Assembly (NCBI GenBank): GCA_009785865.1
Contig: WQVL01000019.1
Location: forward strand, 1 to 36,164
From: Oscillospiraceae bacterium
Lineage (GTDB): Bacteria > Bacillota > Clostridia > TANB77 > CAG-508
Direction of reading: 5' to 3'
Length of the DNA: 36,164 bases
Program-made: the position numbers and the translations under genes
The notes under the pieces: model-generated
What the model was told of the DNA's origin: nothing
Database searches by the model: none
Seen by the model: only the letters and a program-made list of their open reading frames with translations
Part shown: one piece after another, positions 7,658 through 16,092 of the stretch
How the letters are laid out: each line of letters begins with the position of its first letter
Position numbering within the stretch: the first letter of the stretch is position 1

Positions 7658-8356
7658 TTATCTGCCATTCCAAAGCCAGTTCAATGCTCTTGATGTGTTT
7701 GGACCAACTATTCCATCTACAACTAAACCTTTAACTCTCTGAAAGTTTCTAACTGCGCTATCAGTTAATGGACCAAATATACTATCTTCAATTAATACTC
7801 TTCCGTTTCTATCTCTTATACCATGCCTGTTTAGCTCTCTTTGCAATTGTGTCACATCATTGCCTCTCTGCAGAGGACTTAGTAATCTCAGCAACCTTGT
7901 TAGATTAAATCTATCTACATTTCCACCAAACGTGCTCACATTTGTATAAGTTCCATCAGGATTTTTCCTAGCAAACCATTTTGTAGATCTTGTATCCATA
8001 TGCACATAGCCTTGATGCACTGATATATATATTCCATTAAACTCTGCAGTTTCAGATAATCTTGCAAGTACCACTAAGTCGTTTGGATTATTAGTACGAA
8101 TATCAAATGCTCTTCCTTCTAAATGCAATGAATTAGAAGCACCTCCAATATTTCTGTTATGAGTGGCTGTTCTAAATGCACTTGTAATTATAACGGGCTT
8201 TCCTATTTGTGTCCTTATTTTTTGTAACATTTCAACAGCATTCATATCAACTCTGACTTCGTCTGCTCCACAACGTGAACGAAACTCATTAAGATTAAAA
8301 TTTGTAGTTAGACGCACGTTTCCATCTCTTCTTAAGCTGAATATTCTAATCATCAT
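7658..8356 (-). CDS. Endolysin-like M15 peptidase with PG-binding domain
   Basis: Residues 20-130 form a peptidase M15_3/YcbK-like zinc peptidase domain: the SAFRT motif, SLHLEGRAFDI with the His and Asp ligands (H..G.A.D), and the closing YVHMDTR with its histidine. Residues 160-230 form a peptidoglycan_binding_1 domain (LQRELNRHGIRD, then IFGPLTDSAVRNFQ and VDGIVGPNT). Such proteins cleave peptide cross-links in cell-wall peptidoglycan. There is no signal peptide, and its start overlaps the holin stop (ATGA), so export through the holin is likely. The pair stands alone without phage genes. Start choice is MMIR because AGGAGGAAG precedes it directly. A broken paralogue lies at 6046-6200. Confidence 0.88.
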   Translation of the reverse strand: MMIRIFSLRRDGNVRLTTNFNLNEFRSRCGADEVRVDMNAVEMLQKIRTQIGKPVIITSAFRTATHNRNIGGASNSLHLEGRAFDIRTNNPNDLVVLARLSETAEFNGIYISVHQGYVHMDTRSTKWFARKNPDGTYTNVSTFGGNVDRFNLTRLLRLLSPLQRGNDVTQLQRELNRHGIRDRNGRVLIEDSIFGPLTDSAVRNFQRVKGLVVDGIVGPNTSRALNWLWNGR

Positions 8357-8583
8357 TCTTCCTCCTTTTCCTTATGCTCACTGTCTGCTGATTTTCTAGT
8401 AAAAAAATATGTGCTTACAGCAGTGACCACATTTGTAAATAAAGTAAATATTATTGTAAATACCTTCAGTAATATGGTCTCATCTCTTATAGTAACTAGC
8501 ATAGTTATAACTACAGCTAACGTTATAATATATAACGTTAAAAGACCACTTGCGGTAATTATTGATTTTATATTAAGATTCAT
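8353..8583 (-). CDS. Small holin-like membrane protein
   Basis: A 76-residue protein with two membrane segments (about residues 7-29 and 38-60) and a short charged C-terminus (SADSEHKEKEEE), the usual layout of a class II or similar holin. I set the start at ATG 8583 because GGAGG lies eight bases upstream; the longer frame to 8655 has no SD. The stop overlaps the endolysin start by four bases, so the two are translationally coupled. Holin identity is inferred from topology and neighbour; no family signature is decisive. Confidence 0.7.
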   Translation of the reverse strand: MNLNIKSIITASGLLTLYIITLAVVITMLVTIRDETILLKVFTIIFTLFTNVVTAVSTYFFTRKSADSEHKEKEEE

Positions 8584-8674
8584 ACATTTAACCTCCAACA
8601 GCTTCTTAAATATCCTCTTTACTTTCCATACTATTATTATATGCTTCATAGACAACTTATTTTACAACACAATA

Positions 8675-8707
8675 AAAACCTTAGAAGTTTAATGCTTCTA
8701 AGGTTTT
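8675..8707 (-). terminator. Terminator of the VanW / ABM / AKR operon
   Basis: AAAACCTTAGAAG (8675-8687) and CTTCTAAGGTTTT (8695-8707) form a perfect 13-bp stem with a T-run on the minus strand, 20 nt past the aldo-keto reductase stop. Confidence 0.88.
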
Positions 8708-8727
8708 ATACTGCGATTTTTATCGCC

Positions 8728-9594
8728 TTACAATTTAAATTGACTAGCTAGCTTATCTATTGTGATTCCTCCCTCGTTTTTCCAGTCAATTTCAATATCG
8801 TTAAATCTTTTGTCTTGAAAATTATTTAACATTTCTAAGTCTTGTTCCTCCATTACAAAGTTTTGAGAGTCCCAGTTGCTATTTATTTTGTCTATTGAAT
8901 TTGCTTTTATAATTGTACTTAACTCCTTCTCTTTCATTATCCAGTTAAGTAATATTTGGTTCTGAGTCTTATTATATTTTTTTGTCATCTCTACTAAGAA
9001 CGGATAATTCATTGAAGCTATATTATTTCTTCTTAATGCTTGATAACATATGAACTCTATATCATTTTCTTTACAAAAATCTATTAGCCCTGCATTTTCG
9101 TAATATTTACATTCTAAATTATAGACACCTTCAAAACTGAATATTTTAAAATTAGCTTGTAATTCTTTGAGCTCTTCTAAGCTCGTATTACTTGCTGATA
9201 TATGTTTAACCTTACCTTTTTTAACTAGCTTATCTATCTCTTCATATGTTTCCAATAATGGAATTTTAGAGGCATAAGAAACATGAATCTGTAATGCATC
9301 TACATAATCTACTTTCATTCTTCTCAAATACTCATCTAATTGCTTTTCTACATCTTCTCTTTTTTCTATATATGGTTCAACATGACACATTAAAAATATT
9401 TCATCTTTGTGTGCTTTTTTAAAAAACTCACATAAGAAATTTACTACCTCATAATTATCATAAAGCAAACTTGTACTCATAAGGTTCTGTCCTTTACTGA
9501 CAGAATGTAATAAGGCTTCTAAAGTCTTATCTTTGTTTTCTAAATCTAGATTATAGGTTCCTATTCCTATTGGGTTAATTCTACTTATCTCCAT
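8728..9594 (-). CDS. Aldo-keto reductase-like protein with altered active site
   Basis: This 288-residue protein keeps the (beta/alpha)8 layout of aldo-keto reductases, with GIGTYNL near the start, DALQIHVSY in the middle, the ASNTSLEEL segment, and a C-terminal LLNWIMKEKELSTIIKA cofactor-end motif. The catalytic tetrad is damaged. The usual Asp before the catalytic Tyr is Ser (LMSTSLLYDN), and the usual Lys position (IFLMCHV) is not Lys, while Tyr and the QIH histidine remain. It may therefore be a non-reductase or have changed chemistry. I placed the start at the second ATG (9594), nine bases after GAGG. It is the last gene of an operon with VanW and an ABM-like gene. Confidence 0.8.
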   Translation of the reverse strand: MEISRINPIGIGTYNLDLENKDKTLEALLHSVSKGQNLMSTSLLYDNYEVVNFLCEFFKKAHKDEIFLMCHVEPYIEKREDVEKQLDEYLRRMKVDYVDALQIHVSYASKIPLLETYEEIDKLVKKGKVKHISASNTSLEELKELQANFKIFSFEGVYNLECKYYENAGLIDFCKENDIEFICYQALRRNNIASMNYPFLVEMTKKYNKTQNQILLNWIMKEKELSTIIKANSIDKINSNWDSQNFVMEEQDLEMLNNFQDKRFNDIEIDWKNEGGITIDKLASQFKL

Positions 9595-9621
9595 AATCAA
9601 CATCCTCTACTATTTTTATGA

Positions 9622-9927
9622 TTATTCATAATTTTTCTCAACGGAAAAAATATGTTGTTTACAACTAAATAGATTTATAAAAGAATAAAACGCTTTAGCT
9701 GTTTCACTAGGTTTTTTCGACACTTCCTTAAACCTCTCTAAGTCTTCCATTGTTTCAAAAGTTGCAAAATCTGCCCACGTATTACCATCAACAAGTTGCT
9801 TCCATGAAATATATCCTTTTTGTTTAGATATAAATTCATTATTTAATTTTTCTGCCGCAAGCAAAAACTCTGATATATCTGCTCCTTTTTTTAGCTTATA
9901 TGAAACATAATAAACTGCATTAGACAT
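9622..9927 (-). CDS. ABM-like dimeric alpha-beta barrel protein
   Basis: A 101-residue protein resembling antibiotic-biosynthesis-monooxygenase or similar ferredoxin-fold proteins: an initial strand (YYVSYKLKKGAD), a helix (EFLLAAEKLNNEFI), a G-Y-SWKQLVDGNTWADFATFETMEDLERF segment typical of these small dimers, and a closing helix. Family members act as cofactorless monooxygenases, haem-degrading enzymes or have unknown roles. No haem-ligand pattern is clear here. The start has AAAGGAGG eleven bases upstream. It begins 35 nt after the VanW gene stops. Confidence 0.6.
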   Translation of the reverse strand: MSNAVYYVSYKLKKGADISEFLLAAEKLNNEFISKQKGYISWKQLVDGNTWADFATFETMEDLERFKEVSKKPSETAKAFYSFINLFSCKQHIFSVEKNYE

Positions 9928-9962
9928 ACGTACTATCCTCCTTTAAATTGTCTTGCCTTTTC

Positions 9963-11765
9963 TCAATCGCCTGGTATCGTTCCATCATCTGGGTCTCCGC
10001 CGTTTCCAGGTTCTCCTCCATCACCTGGGTCTCCTCCATTCCCAGGATCTGTCCCGTTACCTGGGTCGGTTCCACCACCTGAGTCTCCCTCATTTCCTGG
10101 TTCAACAACTTCTCCTGGTCCTGGGTCTACTATTTCTGGAATTGGCCCTGTACCTATTAGTACAATTCTATTCATTGGGATATATGAATCTCTAGATAGT
10201 ACATGTCTTGATACTTCTACCCCATTCAATCTACGTATTCTATAAGTTACACTACTAACTCCATATCCTCCTTCTTGAAGAACATAATAGCTGCCCATTG
10301 GTATATCGTAACTATATTCATATATTGTACTCCACGGAGTAGTACTAATAATTCTTGTGAAAATACTTATATCATATTCTCTAGCTTCTCTTATACCCAT
10401 AATACTTACTGTATGCACACCATTATGAACAGAAGATCTTATCATGATCGGGAACTCTCTTGTGTTTGTAAATCTAAAATCAATTGAACCATAAAATACA
10501 GTCGCATCTCTTCCCGGATCTAAGTATGATACTACAAACATGTGATTCGCTCTTGATGCTATGCCTAAATTAGCGTATAGCACAGCATTATATAGTGTTC
10601 CTGTAACTTGGCATATACCACCCGCTAACATCGGAACAACTCTTCCTCCGGAAAATCCTTGGCCTACTTGGTATCCCGCCGCCGCTGTTCTTCTTCCCGT
10701 TGTTCTATTAAATGAAAAAGTTTCTCCTGGTAACACTATTACTCCATCTATTGCTCTTGATGCTAATCTTATATTATTCGCTCTCGGTGCATTCCCTTCA
10801 TAAAAGCTTGTTGAAAATGTAGCCAGTGTGTCTGGGAATATTCTTGTCCCTAAGTTGCGGAGAGTAATTGCTGGCACAGTTATTATCAATGGTATTAAAT
10901 ATTCTTCTTTATCTTCATCAAGTATTAACCTAGCCGCTTCTAAATCAAATCTCACCCCATTTACATGAGCTACTACTTGAAATGGATCTTCAGTATAATA
11001 TGCATTTTGTGGTTCACTAGATATTTCGTAATATATTTCATCTATATCTATTGGATCAGGTTCAACGGCAACTAAATTTAATTGTATATTTTCTTCTCTA
11101 TTGTTTTTTATTCCATATAGAATAAGGCTTTTTGTTTCTTCTAAATCTAGTGAGTCACCTTCTGTTCCTCTTAAAATCACTAAGTTGTTACCTTCTATAA
11201 AGTGTTCTGGGTGTATTACAACTCTTGGCAGTTGCTGCTCCATCATTGTTATAAGATCTTCTAAACCTTCTTCTTCATATAGAAGTTCTGGTTCAATATC
11301 ATGGTCATCCATAAATGTTCTTATAATCTCAAAATTATTTACAAAAATGTTTCCGTTCCTTCCTACTGCATATGCTTCTTCCACTGCTCTTTCTATATCA
11401 AATCTTGCATCAATTTGGAATGGCTCCATATATGCTTCGAATTCTGCAGCTTCTAAAATAATCTTCCTATCTAAAATGTCAGTTAGCTGCTCTTCAACTT
11501 TTTGAGTTGCTTCTTCTTTACTAAGTCCACTTACATCTATTCCTCTTATTGTTACTCCTGAAACAATTGTACCGCTATTTGCATTTAACAATGCAAATAT
11601 AACTGACAAAGTTACTAAAGTAAGTAATATGATAATTGCTACTATCGAAAATATAATTATCTTTTTCTTTTTACTTTTAGGACTTTTTTCTTTTTCAACC
11701 TTTTCTACATTCTTTTCATCTGTCGATTCTTCTAAGGTTTTTTTGTCCTTGATCTCTGTCTCCAT
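9963..11765 (-). CDS. VanW-family cell-wall protein with acidic Gly/Pro tail
   Basis: The protein (600 residues) has a charged cytoplasmic start, one membrane anchor (about residues 36-62), a PG_binding_4-type region (about 75-290), the VanW domain (about 320-450, with NNIRLASRAIDGVIVLPG, GETFSFNRTTGRRT and the GGICQVTGTLYNA signature) and a beta-rich G5-like end. It then closes with a 60-residue tail of roughly six-residue PGNGGD repeats. VanW proteins are common wall-associated proteins in Clostridia; despite the name, this gives no evidence of glycopeptide resistance. There is no LPxTG signal. AAAGGAGAG precedes the ATG. It heads the VanW / ABM / AKR operon. Confidence 0.9.
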   Translation of the reverse strand: METEIKDKKTLEESTDEKNVEKVEKEKSPKSKKKKIIIFSIVAIIILLTLVTLSVIFALLNANSGTIVSGVTIRGIDVSGLSKEEATQKVEEQLTDILDRKIILEAAEFEAYMEPFQIDARFDIERAVEEAYAVGRNGNIFVNNFEIIRTFMDDHDIEPELLYEEEGLEDLITMMEQQLPRVVIHPEHFIEGNNLVILRGTEGDSLDLEETKSLILYGIKNNREENIQLNLVAVEPDPIDIDEIYYEISSEPQNAYYTEDPFQVVAHVNGVRFDLEAARLILDEDKEEYLIPLIITVPAITLRNLGTRIFPDTLATFSTSFYEGNAPRANNIRLASRAIDGVIVLPGETFSFNRTTGRRTAAAGYQVGQGFSGGRVVPMLAGGICQVTGTLYNAVLYANLGIASRANHMFVVSYLDPGRDATVFYGSIDFRFTNTREFPIMIRSSVHNGVHTVSIMGIREAREYDISIFTRIISTTPWSTIYEYSYDIPMGSYYVLQEGGYGVSSVTYRIRRLNGVEVSRHVLSRDSYIPMNRIVLIGTGPIPEIVDPGPGEVVEPGNEGDSGGGTDPGNGTDPGNGGDPGDGGEPGNGGDPDDGTIPGD

Positions 11766-11946
11766 TTGCTCTCTCCTTTCATACGTTCATTACTATATAC
11801 TTAACTCTAATATATCTAAAAATATATAAAGTTAAGAAAGGATATATTCATTAATTTATCATAACATTTACCAATTCACAATAACTTTTTACATAATATG
11901 TTCTCAAAACTTCTTGTTTTTTAATAGTATGTTTTCTATATACAAT

Positions 11947-11976
11947 AACATCCACCCGCAGAAACGGGTGGATGTT
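11947..11976 (-). terminator. Terminator of the deacetylase gene
   Basis: A 12-bp stem with core CCACCCG/CGGGTGG (11952-11958 with 11965-11971) and a 6-nt loop, 72 nt past the deacetylase stop. The gap from 11766 to 11946 otherwise holds only A+T-rich leader sequence of the VanW operon. Confidence 0.8.
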
Positions 11977-12048
11977 TATTCTCTCTAAAACATGAACACA
12001 AAATTGCCCTAAATATTTCCAATTTGTACTATCTCTCCTATTATATAT

Positions 12049-13002
12049 CTATCTTATAGATATATATATTCTATATGAATTAGGGTCTATATATCCCAAT
12101 GCCTCCGCTTCTTCTAATGAGATAAGTACATATCCTTGACTAAGCAAAGAATCTATTGCTCTTAGAACTCCATCAACAGTAGTTTCATATAAATCATGGA
12201 GAAGTAAGATCGCTCCATCTTGAGCTCCATACATAATATTTTGATACACAACATCATCATATCTATATCTCCAATCTAGTGTATCAACATTCCAAAAAAT
12301 AAATGGCATATTAACTAGTTCACGAATATGTGGATTACTACTTCCATATGGTGCCCTTATAAATCTATTCTGTACCCCAAGCAAATTATATAGTAATATA
12401 TTGGTTTTACTTACTTCATACAATATTTCTTCATCACTTAAAGTCGTAAACTCTCTATGCGAATATCCATGAGAAGATACTGTATGTCCTTCTCTATGCG
12501 CCCTTACGGCAATATCTGCATAATAATTAAGCTTGGTCCCTAAAACAAAGAAAGTAACTCTTATATCTCTTTTTGCTAATTCATCTAATAATCTACTAGT
12601 TGTATCCCCTGCTGGTCCATCGTCAAATGTTATTAGCATTACCCTTTGATTCCTTAAAGTTTCTATGTCTCTTGTATTTCTTTCTATACTTGGTAGTTCT
12701 ACTATACCACTATTACCATCATGGACAATTTCGTTATGGTCAATTGCTGCAAATTCCGTACCTAGTCTTTCTGTTCTATTTTCCTCTGCAGGATTATTTT
12801 CTTGGATATCATGCATGTCTCTAGGTTCAACCACTAAAGCATTAGTTGTCTTGTATAATGCCACAACATGTTTTGTTACATCATCACTGCTAGCTATCCT
12901 CCACGAGACAAAACCAAGTGATGCTAGTAGAATGAATAAAAAAAGTATGCGAAATATCTTCACTTCTTTTCTATAAACAACTAATGCTGTTCTATCATTC
13001 AT
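12049..13002 (-). CDS. Polysaccharide deacetylase (NodB family), membrane-anchored
   Basis: Residues 15-40 form a membrane anchor, followed by about 85 linker residues and a NodB homology domain. The five motifs are visible: TFDDGP (catalytic base and metal Asp, near 127), HGYSH (metal histidines, as SSHGYSHREF), RAPYGS, DTLDW and LLHD with its catalytic-acid histidine. Such enzymes remove acetyl groups from N-acetylglucosamine or N-acetylmuramate in peptidoglycan or other glycans outside the membrane. The metal triad is intact, so it should be active. The start has AGAGGTGAT close upstream of the ATG. It is probably monocistronic. Confidence 0.92.
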   Translation of the reverse strand: MNDRTALVVYRKEVKIFRILFLFILLASLGFVSWRIASSDDVTKHVVALYKTTNALVVEPRDMHDIQENNPAEENRTERLGTEFAAIDHNEIVHDGNSGIVELPSIERNTRDIETLRNQRVMLITFDDGPAGDTTSRLLDELAKRDIRVTFFVLGTKLNYYADIAVRAHREGHTVSSHGYSHREFTTLSDEEILYEVSKTNILLYNLLGVQNRFIRAPYGSSNPHIRELVNMPFIFWNVDTLDWRYRYDDVVYQNIMYGAQDGAILLLHDLYETTVDGVLRAIDSLLSQGYVLISLEEAEALGYIDPNSYRIYISIR

Positions 13003-13118
13003 ACTATCACCTCTTTTTCTTCATAATTTTTTCTCGTATACTATTACATAACTATTAAACATATTGTATAACATTTTTCCCTAAAACTCAACCTTTTTCA
13101 TTGCATTCCTCTCATACA

Positions 13119-13158
13119 AAAAACCCATATGCAAATTTAAATTTACATATGGGTTTTT
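13119..13158 (-). terminator. Terminator of the thiamine-binding protein gene
   Basis: AAAAACCCATATG (13119-13131) and CATATGGGTTTTT (13146-13158) form a perfect 13-bp stem just past the stop codon. It closes the long leftward run that begins with the ECF gene. Confidence 0.9.
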
Positions 13159-13162
13159 AAAA

Positions 13163-13432
13163 TTATACCTTTTCACAACCACAAGTATTTGAAATAGAAA
13201 GATTTAATACAAATTTAGTTTCGGTCATTTCGTTTGTGATTTTCTTAAGAACTGAAAATACTAGCTCAGATTCTCCTTTTATCACTGTCGACATTTCATT
13301 AACCTCATAAGCAATACCAGCGTCTTTAATTATCTGAATAACCTTATTTATTTCTTCTTCATATTCTACTTTTCCTATAGGGTAATAAGCTAACCCACAT
13401 GATATCATACTATTTTTTTGAAGCTCACACAT
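13163..13432 (-). CDS. Thiamine-binding (MTH1187/YkoF-type) protein
   Basis: An 89-residue single-domain protein of the small thiamine-binding/UPF0045 family (ferredoxin-like fold). The features are the SCGLAYYPIG start, a central helix (EEEINKVIQIIKDAGIAYEVN), the STVIKGE turn and a last strand. Family members bind thiamine or an unidentified ligand and often accompany ECF or ABC vitamin transporters, so the ECF S-component at the head of this run could be related. It overlaps the methyltransferase end by 28 nt and has its own SD (AGGAGGG) five bases before the ATG. The C-terminal CGC pair is unusual and might bind metal. Confidence 0.75.
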   Translation of the reverse strand: MCELQKNSMISCGLAYYPIGKVEYEEEINKVIQIIKDAGIAYEVNEMSTVIKGESELVFSVLKKITNEMTETKFVLNLSISNTCGCEKV

Positions 13433-14082
13433 ACAAACCCTCCTACTCCGTTTTCTTCTTTATATTTTCCCTCATTTTCTATTGTATATTTGCTTTCTTC
13501 AAAGTTTGGTGGAACATATAAACATTCTTCTAAAGAAATGAAATTATCTTTGTCTAACGAAATCAGTTCTTCCTTTGACTTGAAGGTAGCAAAAGAATAT
13601 GCACTCCCTTTAAAGACATCTGATGAATATAGCTTTTGCCATTCTCCACCTTTTTGAATTGTTCCGATAACAATTGTGCCATTTGGTTTCAAGACTCTTA
13701 ACATATTTTTATATGCTTCTTGCTCATTTTCAATAAACTCAAATGTAGCCATAGAAATAATGCTGTCGAATGTATTATCTTCAAAGTCCATATTATATAC
13801 ATCCATATTCTTAAAGCATATATCTAAATTAGCTTTCATTTTTTCTTCGGCATACTCAAGCATTTTATCTGAAATATCAATTCCTGTTACATCACATCCA
13901 AGTTCTGCTAATTTAAAACTAAAATTACCAGTACCACATCCAATATCCAATACCTTTTGCCCTTTGCTTGGATTCAAGAGCGAAAACGCCGCATCAGTTT
14001 CTACTTTGTCAACAAATGCCCCTAATGCTGTTTGGTACCAATCATCATATCCTTCTGAATAATTATCAAAAACAATTCTCAT
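13405..14082 (-). CDS. Class I SAM-dependent methyltransferase
   Basis: This protein (225 residues from the chosen start) has the Rossmann methyltransferase motifs: motif I VLDIGCGTGNF near residue 45, the acidic end of beta-2 (VTGIDIS), the post-I NMDVYNMDF, and motif IV-like SIISMATFEF. The substrate cannot be deduced; no RNA- or DNA-binding domain is present. I chose ATG 14082, which follows GGAGGG by ten bases, over the ATG at 14100, which overlaps that SD. It lies in a run with YwbE and the B12 radical SAM gene upstream and the thiamine-binding gene downstream. Confidence 0.88.
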   Translation of the reverse strand: MRIVFDNYSEGYDDWYQTALGAFVDKVETDAAFSLLNPSKGQKVLDIGCGTGNFSFKLAELGCDVTGIDISDKMLEYAEEKMKANLDICFKNMDVYNMDFEDNTFDSIISMATFEFIENEQEAYKNMLRVLKPNGTIVIGTIQKGGEWQKLYSSDVFKGSAYSFATFKSKEELISLDKDNFISLEECLYVPPNFEESKYTIENEGKYKEENGVGGFVCVSFKKIV

Positions 14083-14108
14083 TTTCACTTTTCCCTCCAT
14101 GTCTTAAA

Positions 14109-14399
14109 CTACATTATCACTTTTTGTACTCTTCCTACTATTCCAGATTGCAATCTTACTTTTATCCCTCTATGATGGTTCTTGCTATTTGTTAAAATGT
14201 CTTTTACAATTCCTTCAGTTAGCTCTCCTGTCTTTTGATGATGTTTTTGTACTACTAAAACTTTTGAACCTGGATTTATATCCCCTCTTTTCGTGTTGTC
14301 CTGTCCCACTTCTTCATTAGAGACAACTTTTTTTTGCTCTACCAGTTCTCTTACATCTAAACCATCTAAAAATTCTTTTCTTTTTTCATCAGATTGCAT
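14109..14399 (-). CDS. YwbE-family (DUF2196) protein
   Basis: The last 60 residues match the YwbE family closely: INPGSKVLVVQKHHQKTGEL, then EGIVKDILTNSKNHHRGIKV and RLQSGIVGRVQ. These are small basic beta proteins of unknown function, possibly nucleic-acid binding because of their KOW-like look. A 36-residue charged N-terminal extension is present here and absent from the short B. subtilis type. The start lies 18 nt after the radical SAM gene and has AGGAG close upstream. Confidence 0.85.
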   Translation of the reverse strand: MQSDEKRKEFLDGLDVRELVEQKKVVSNEEVGQDNTKRGDINPGSKVLVVQKHHQKTGELTEGIVKDILTNSKNHHRGIKVRLQSGIVGRVQKVIM

Positions 14400-14417
14400 T
14401 GCTCCTCTTCTCTCCTT

Positions 14418-15989
14418 TTACTTCTCAAATTTATATATTGTCTTTTCCCTTTTCATACTATCCACATTATAGTCCAGGGCAATAAATTTATATCTTTTAC
14501 TTACTTCATTTGTACTGAGCTTACTAAGTTCATCACATTCTCGTATATAGGCTGATATTTCTTTTTTTATATCATACTTGCTATACATCCACTCTCTTAT
14601 AATTTTGAAATTATCTACATAGTCATAAGTTAAAGTCTGAATAAGTATTCCATCATCATTGAACATTTTAATGAGGTGCATATATATAGTATCATATGAC
14701 AATTTTATATCAATTAATTTATTTTCTATAAAGTAATTTGTTATATATTCATACATCTCATAATAGCTATCAAATTTTGTTTCCATGTATCTTATACTTA
14801 CTAAGAATTTTTTAGAGTTATATATGTAATCAAAAACTGTTTCAAACTTCTTCAAATATGCAATTTCTTCATATGTCATAAACTTATTTTTTAGCACTTC
14901 ATATGGTGGATAATTTGAATACACATACTCAAATTCATCTTTTCTATCATATATATCTGTTCCTTTAAGCATCTTTAAAAATCCTAGTTGCATCTCATGT
15001 GGATACAACTCATATAAATCATTAAAACTCTTTTTAAATATGTCAGTTGTCTCATGCGGCAAACCTATAATTAAGTCTGCATGTATATGTATATTCTGCA
15101 TGTTCATTAACTTCTTCATAACTTCTTTTTCATACTCAAAATTATATCTTCTATTAATTTCTTCTAATGTTTCTTTATGCGTAGACTGTACACCTATTTC
15201 AAATCTGAAAGTATCTTTCGGTACGCTTTTTAAAAATTCCAAAGTCTCATCATCTATGAGTGAAGCACATATCTCAAAATGAAATTCAGTATCTTTCCCA
15301 TTATTAAGTAAAAATTGCCATATCTCTATCGCTCTTTTCCTATCTGAGTTAAACGTTCTATCTATGAATCTAATTTGAATTACATTTAAATCTAACAAAT
15401 GTTTTAGATCTGCTTTTACTTGATCTAAATCGAAATATCGTACAGTTTTATCAATACATGACATGCAATAACTACATCTAAATGGGCATCCTCTACTAGT
15501 TTCAAAATATACTACTCTTTTATCGTAATTATCAGCTATGTCTTCTGAAATTGAAGGAATATCTGAAGCCTCTACTGGTAGTTTATATATTCTTTGTATA
15601 TTTTCATTTTTCGCATCTTGTATGAATTCTACAATGTTTCTTTCACTCTCTCCACATAAAATGCTATCTATGTAGTCATATTTGCTAAGTAACTCTTCTG
15701 GGTTATATGAAACTTCTGGTCCTCCAAAAGCTATAATAATATTTGGATTTATCTTTTTAATATCACAAGCCAATTTCAGAGTTTCTTCTACATTCCAAAT
15801 ATATACTCCAAAACCTATTACGTCTGGAGTATAGCTTAGTATTTTGTTTAAACAATTAGATAAATTCTCATTAACATTCAAATTAAGAACAGATACATCT
15901 GCGACATCATCAATCTTATTTTTTAGATAGTATAGCGCAATGCTAGTATGTGTATATTTTGAATTTAACGTTGTAAGTAATACTTTCAT
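14418..15989 (-). CDS. B12-binding-domain radical SAM protein
   Basis: Residues 1-130 form a cobalamin-binding-like Rossmann domain (GFGVYIWNVEETL, then IIIAFGGPEVSYNPEELL). It is followed by a radical SAM domain whose cluster motif is CPFRCSYC (C-x3-C-x2-C, near residue 170), a GLPHET region, and a C-terminal helical DUF4080-type domain. Family members use a 4Fe-4S cluster and S-adenosylmethionine for radical methylation or rearrangement; the substrate is unknown. The B12 half lacks the classical DxHxxG histidine. I use ATG 15989 because MKVLLTT is the usual family start; the ATG at 16013 has no SD. It heads the downstream half of the leftward run. Confidence 0.88.
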   Translation of the reverse strand: MKVLLTTLNSKYTHTSIALYYLKNKIDDVADVSVLNLNVNENLSNCLNKILSYTPDVIGFGVYIWNVEETLKLACDIKKINPNIIIAFGGPEVSYNPEELLSKYDYIDSILCGESERNIVEFIQDAKNENIQRIYKLPVEASDIPSISEDIADNYDKRVVYFETSRGCPFRCSYCMSCIDKTVRYFDLDQVKADLKHLLDLNVIQIRFIDRTFNSDRKRAIEIWQFLLNNGKDTEFHFEICASLIDDETLEFLKSVPKDTFRFEIGVQSTHKETLEEINRRYNFEYEKEVMKKLMNMQNIHIHADLIIGLPHETTDIFKKSFNDLYELYPHEMQLGFLKMLKGTDIYDRKDEFEYVYSNYPPYEVLKNKFMTYEEIAYLKKFETVFDYIYNSKKFLVSIRYMETKFDSYYEMYEYITNYFIENKLIDIKLSYDTIYMHLIKMFNDDGILIQTLTYDYVDNFKIIREWMYSKYDIKKEISAYIRECDELSKLSTNEVSKRYKFIALDYNVDSMKREKTIYKFEK

Positions 15990-16019
15990 TGTATCTAGCT
16001 CTCTCTTTCTCATTATTAG

Positions 16020-16075
16020 AATTATTGCGGATAAACTTCATTACAATCGCTCATAGCAACAAGCTTTGATACTCT
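16020..16075 (-). repeat. Intergenic repeat, copy B
   Basis: On the minus strand this segment shares the core CAAAGCTTGTTGCTATGAG with copy A at 28534-28595, with similarity extending about 20 nt on either side. In one frame both read SKLVxM. It sits between the ferredoxin-type aldo-keto reductase stop and the B12 radical SAM start. Confidence 0.6.
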
Positions 16076-16092
16076 TTGAAGTCTTTCTGCGC

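Noticed and set aside
9920-10108. A 62-codon minus-strand frame overlapping the end of the VanW gene
   Set aside because: It is the out-of-frame reading of the Gly/Pro repeat tail and ends inside the next gene start; no SD of its own.
9963-11765. Vancomycin resistance gene call
   Set aside because: VanW-domain proteins are widespread in Clostridia and no other van genes are present.
13020-13118. Search for a gene or RNA between the deacetylase and the thiamine-binding protein terminator
   Set aside because: Only A+T-rich leader sequence was found.
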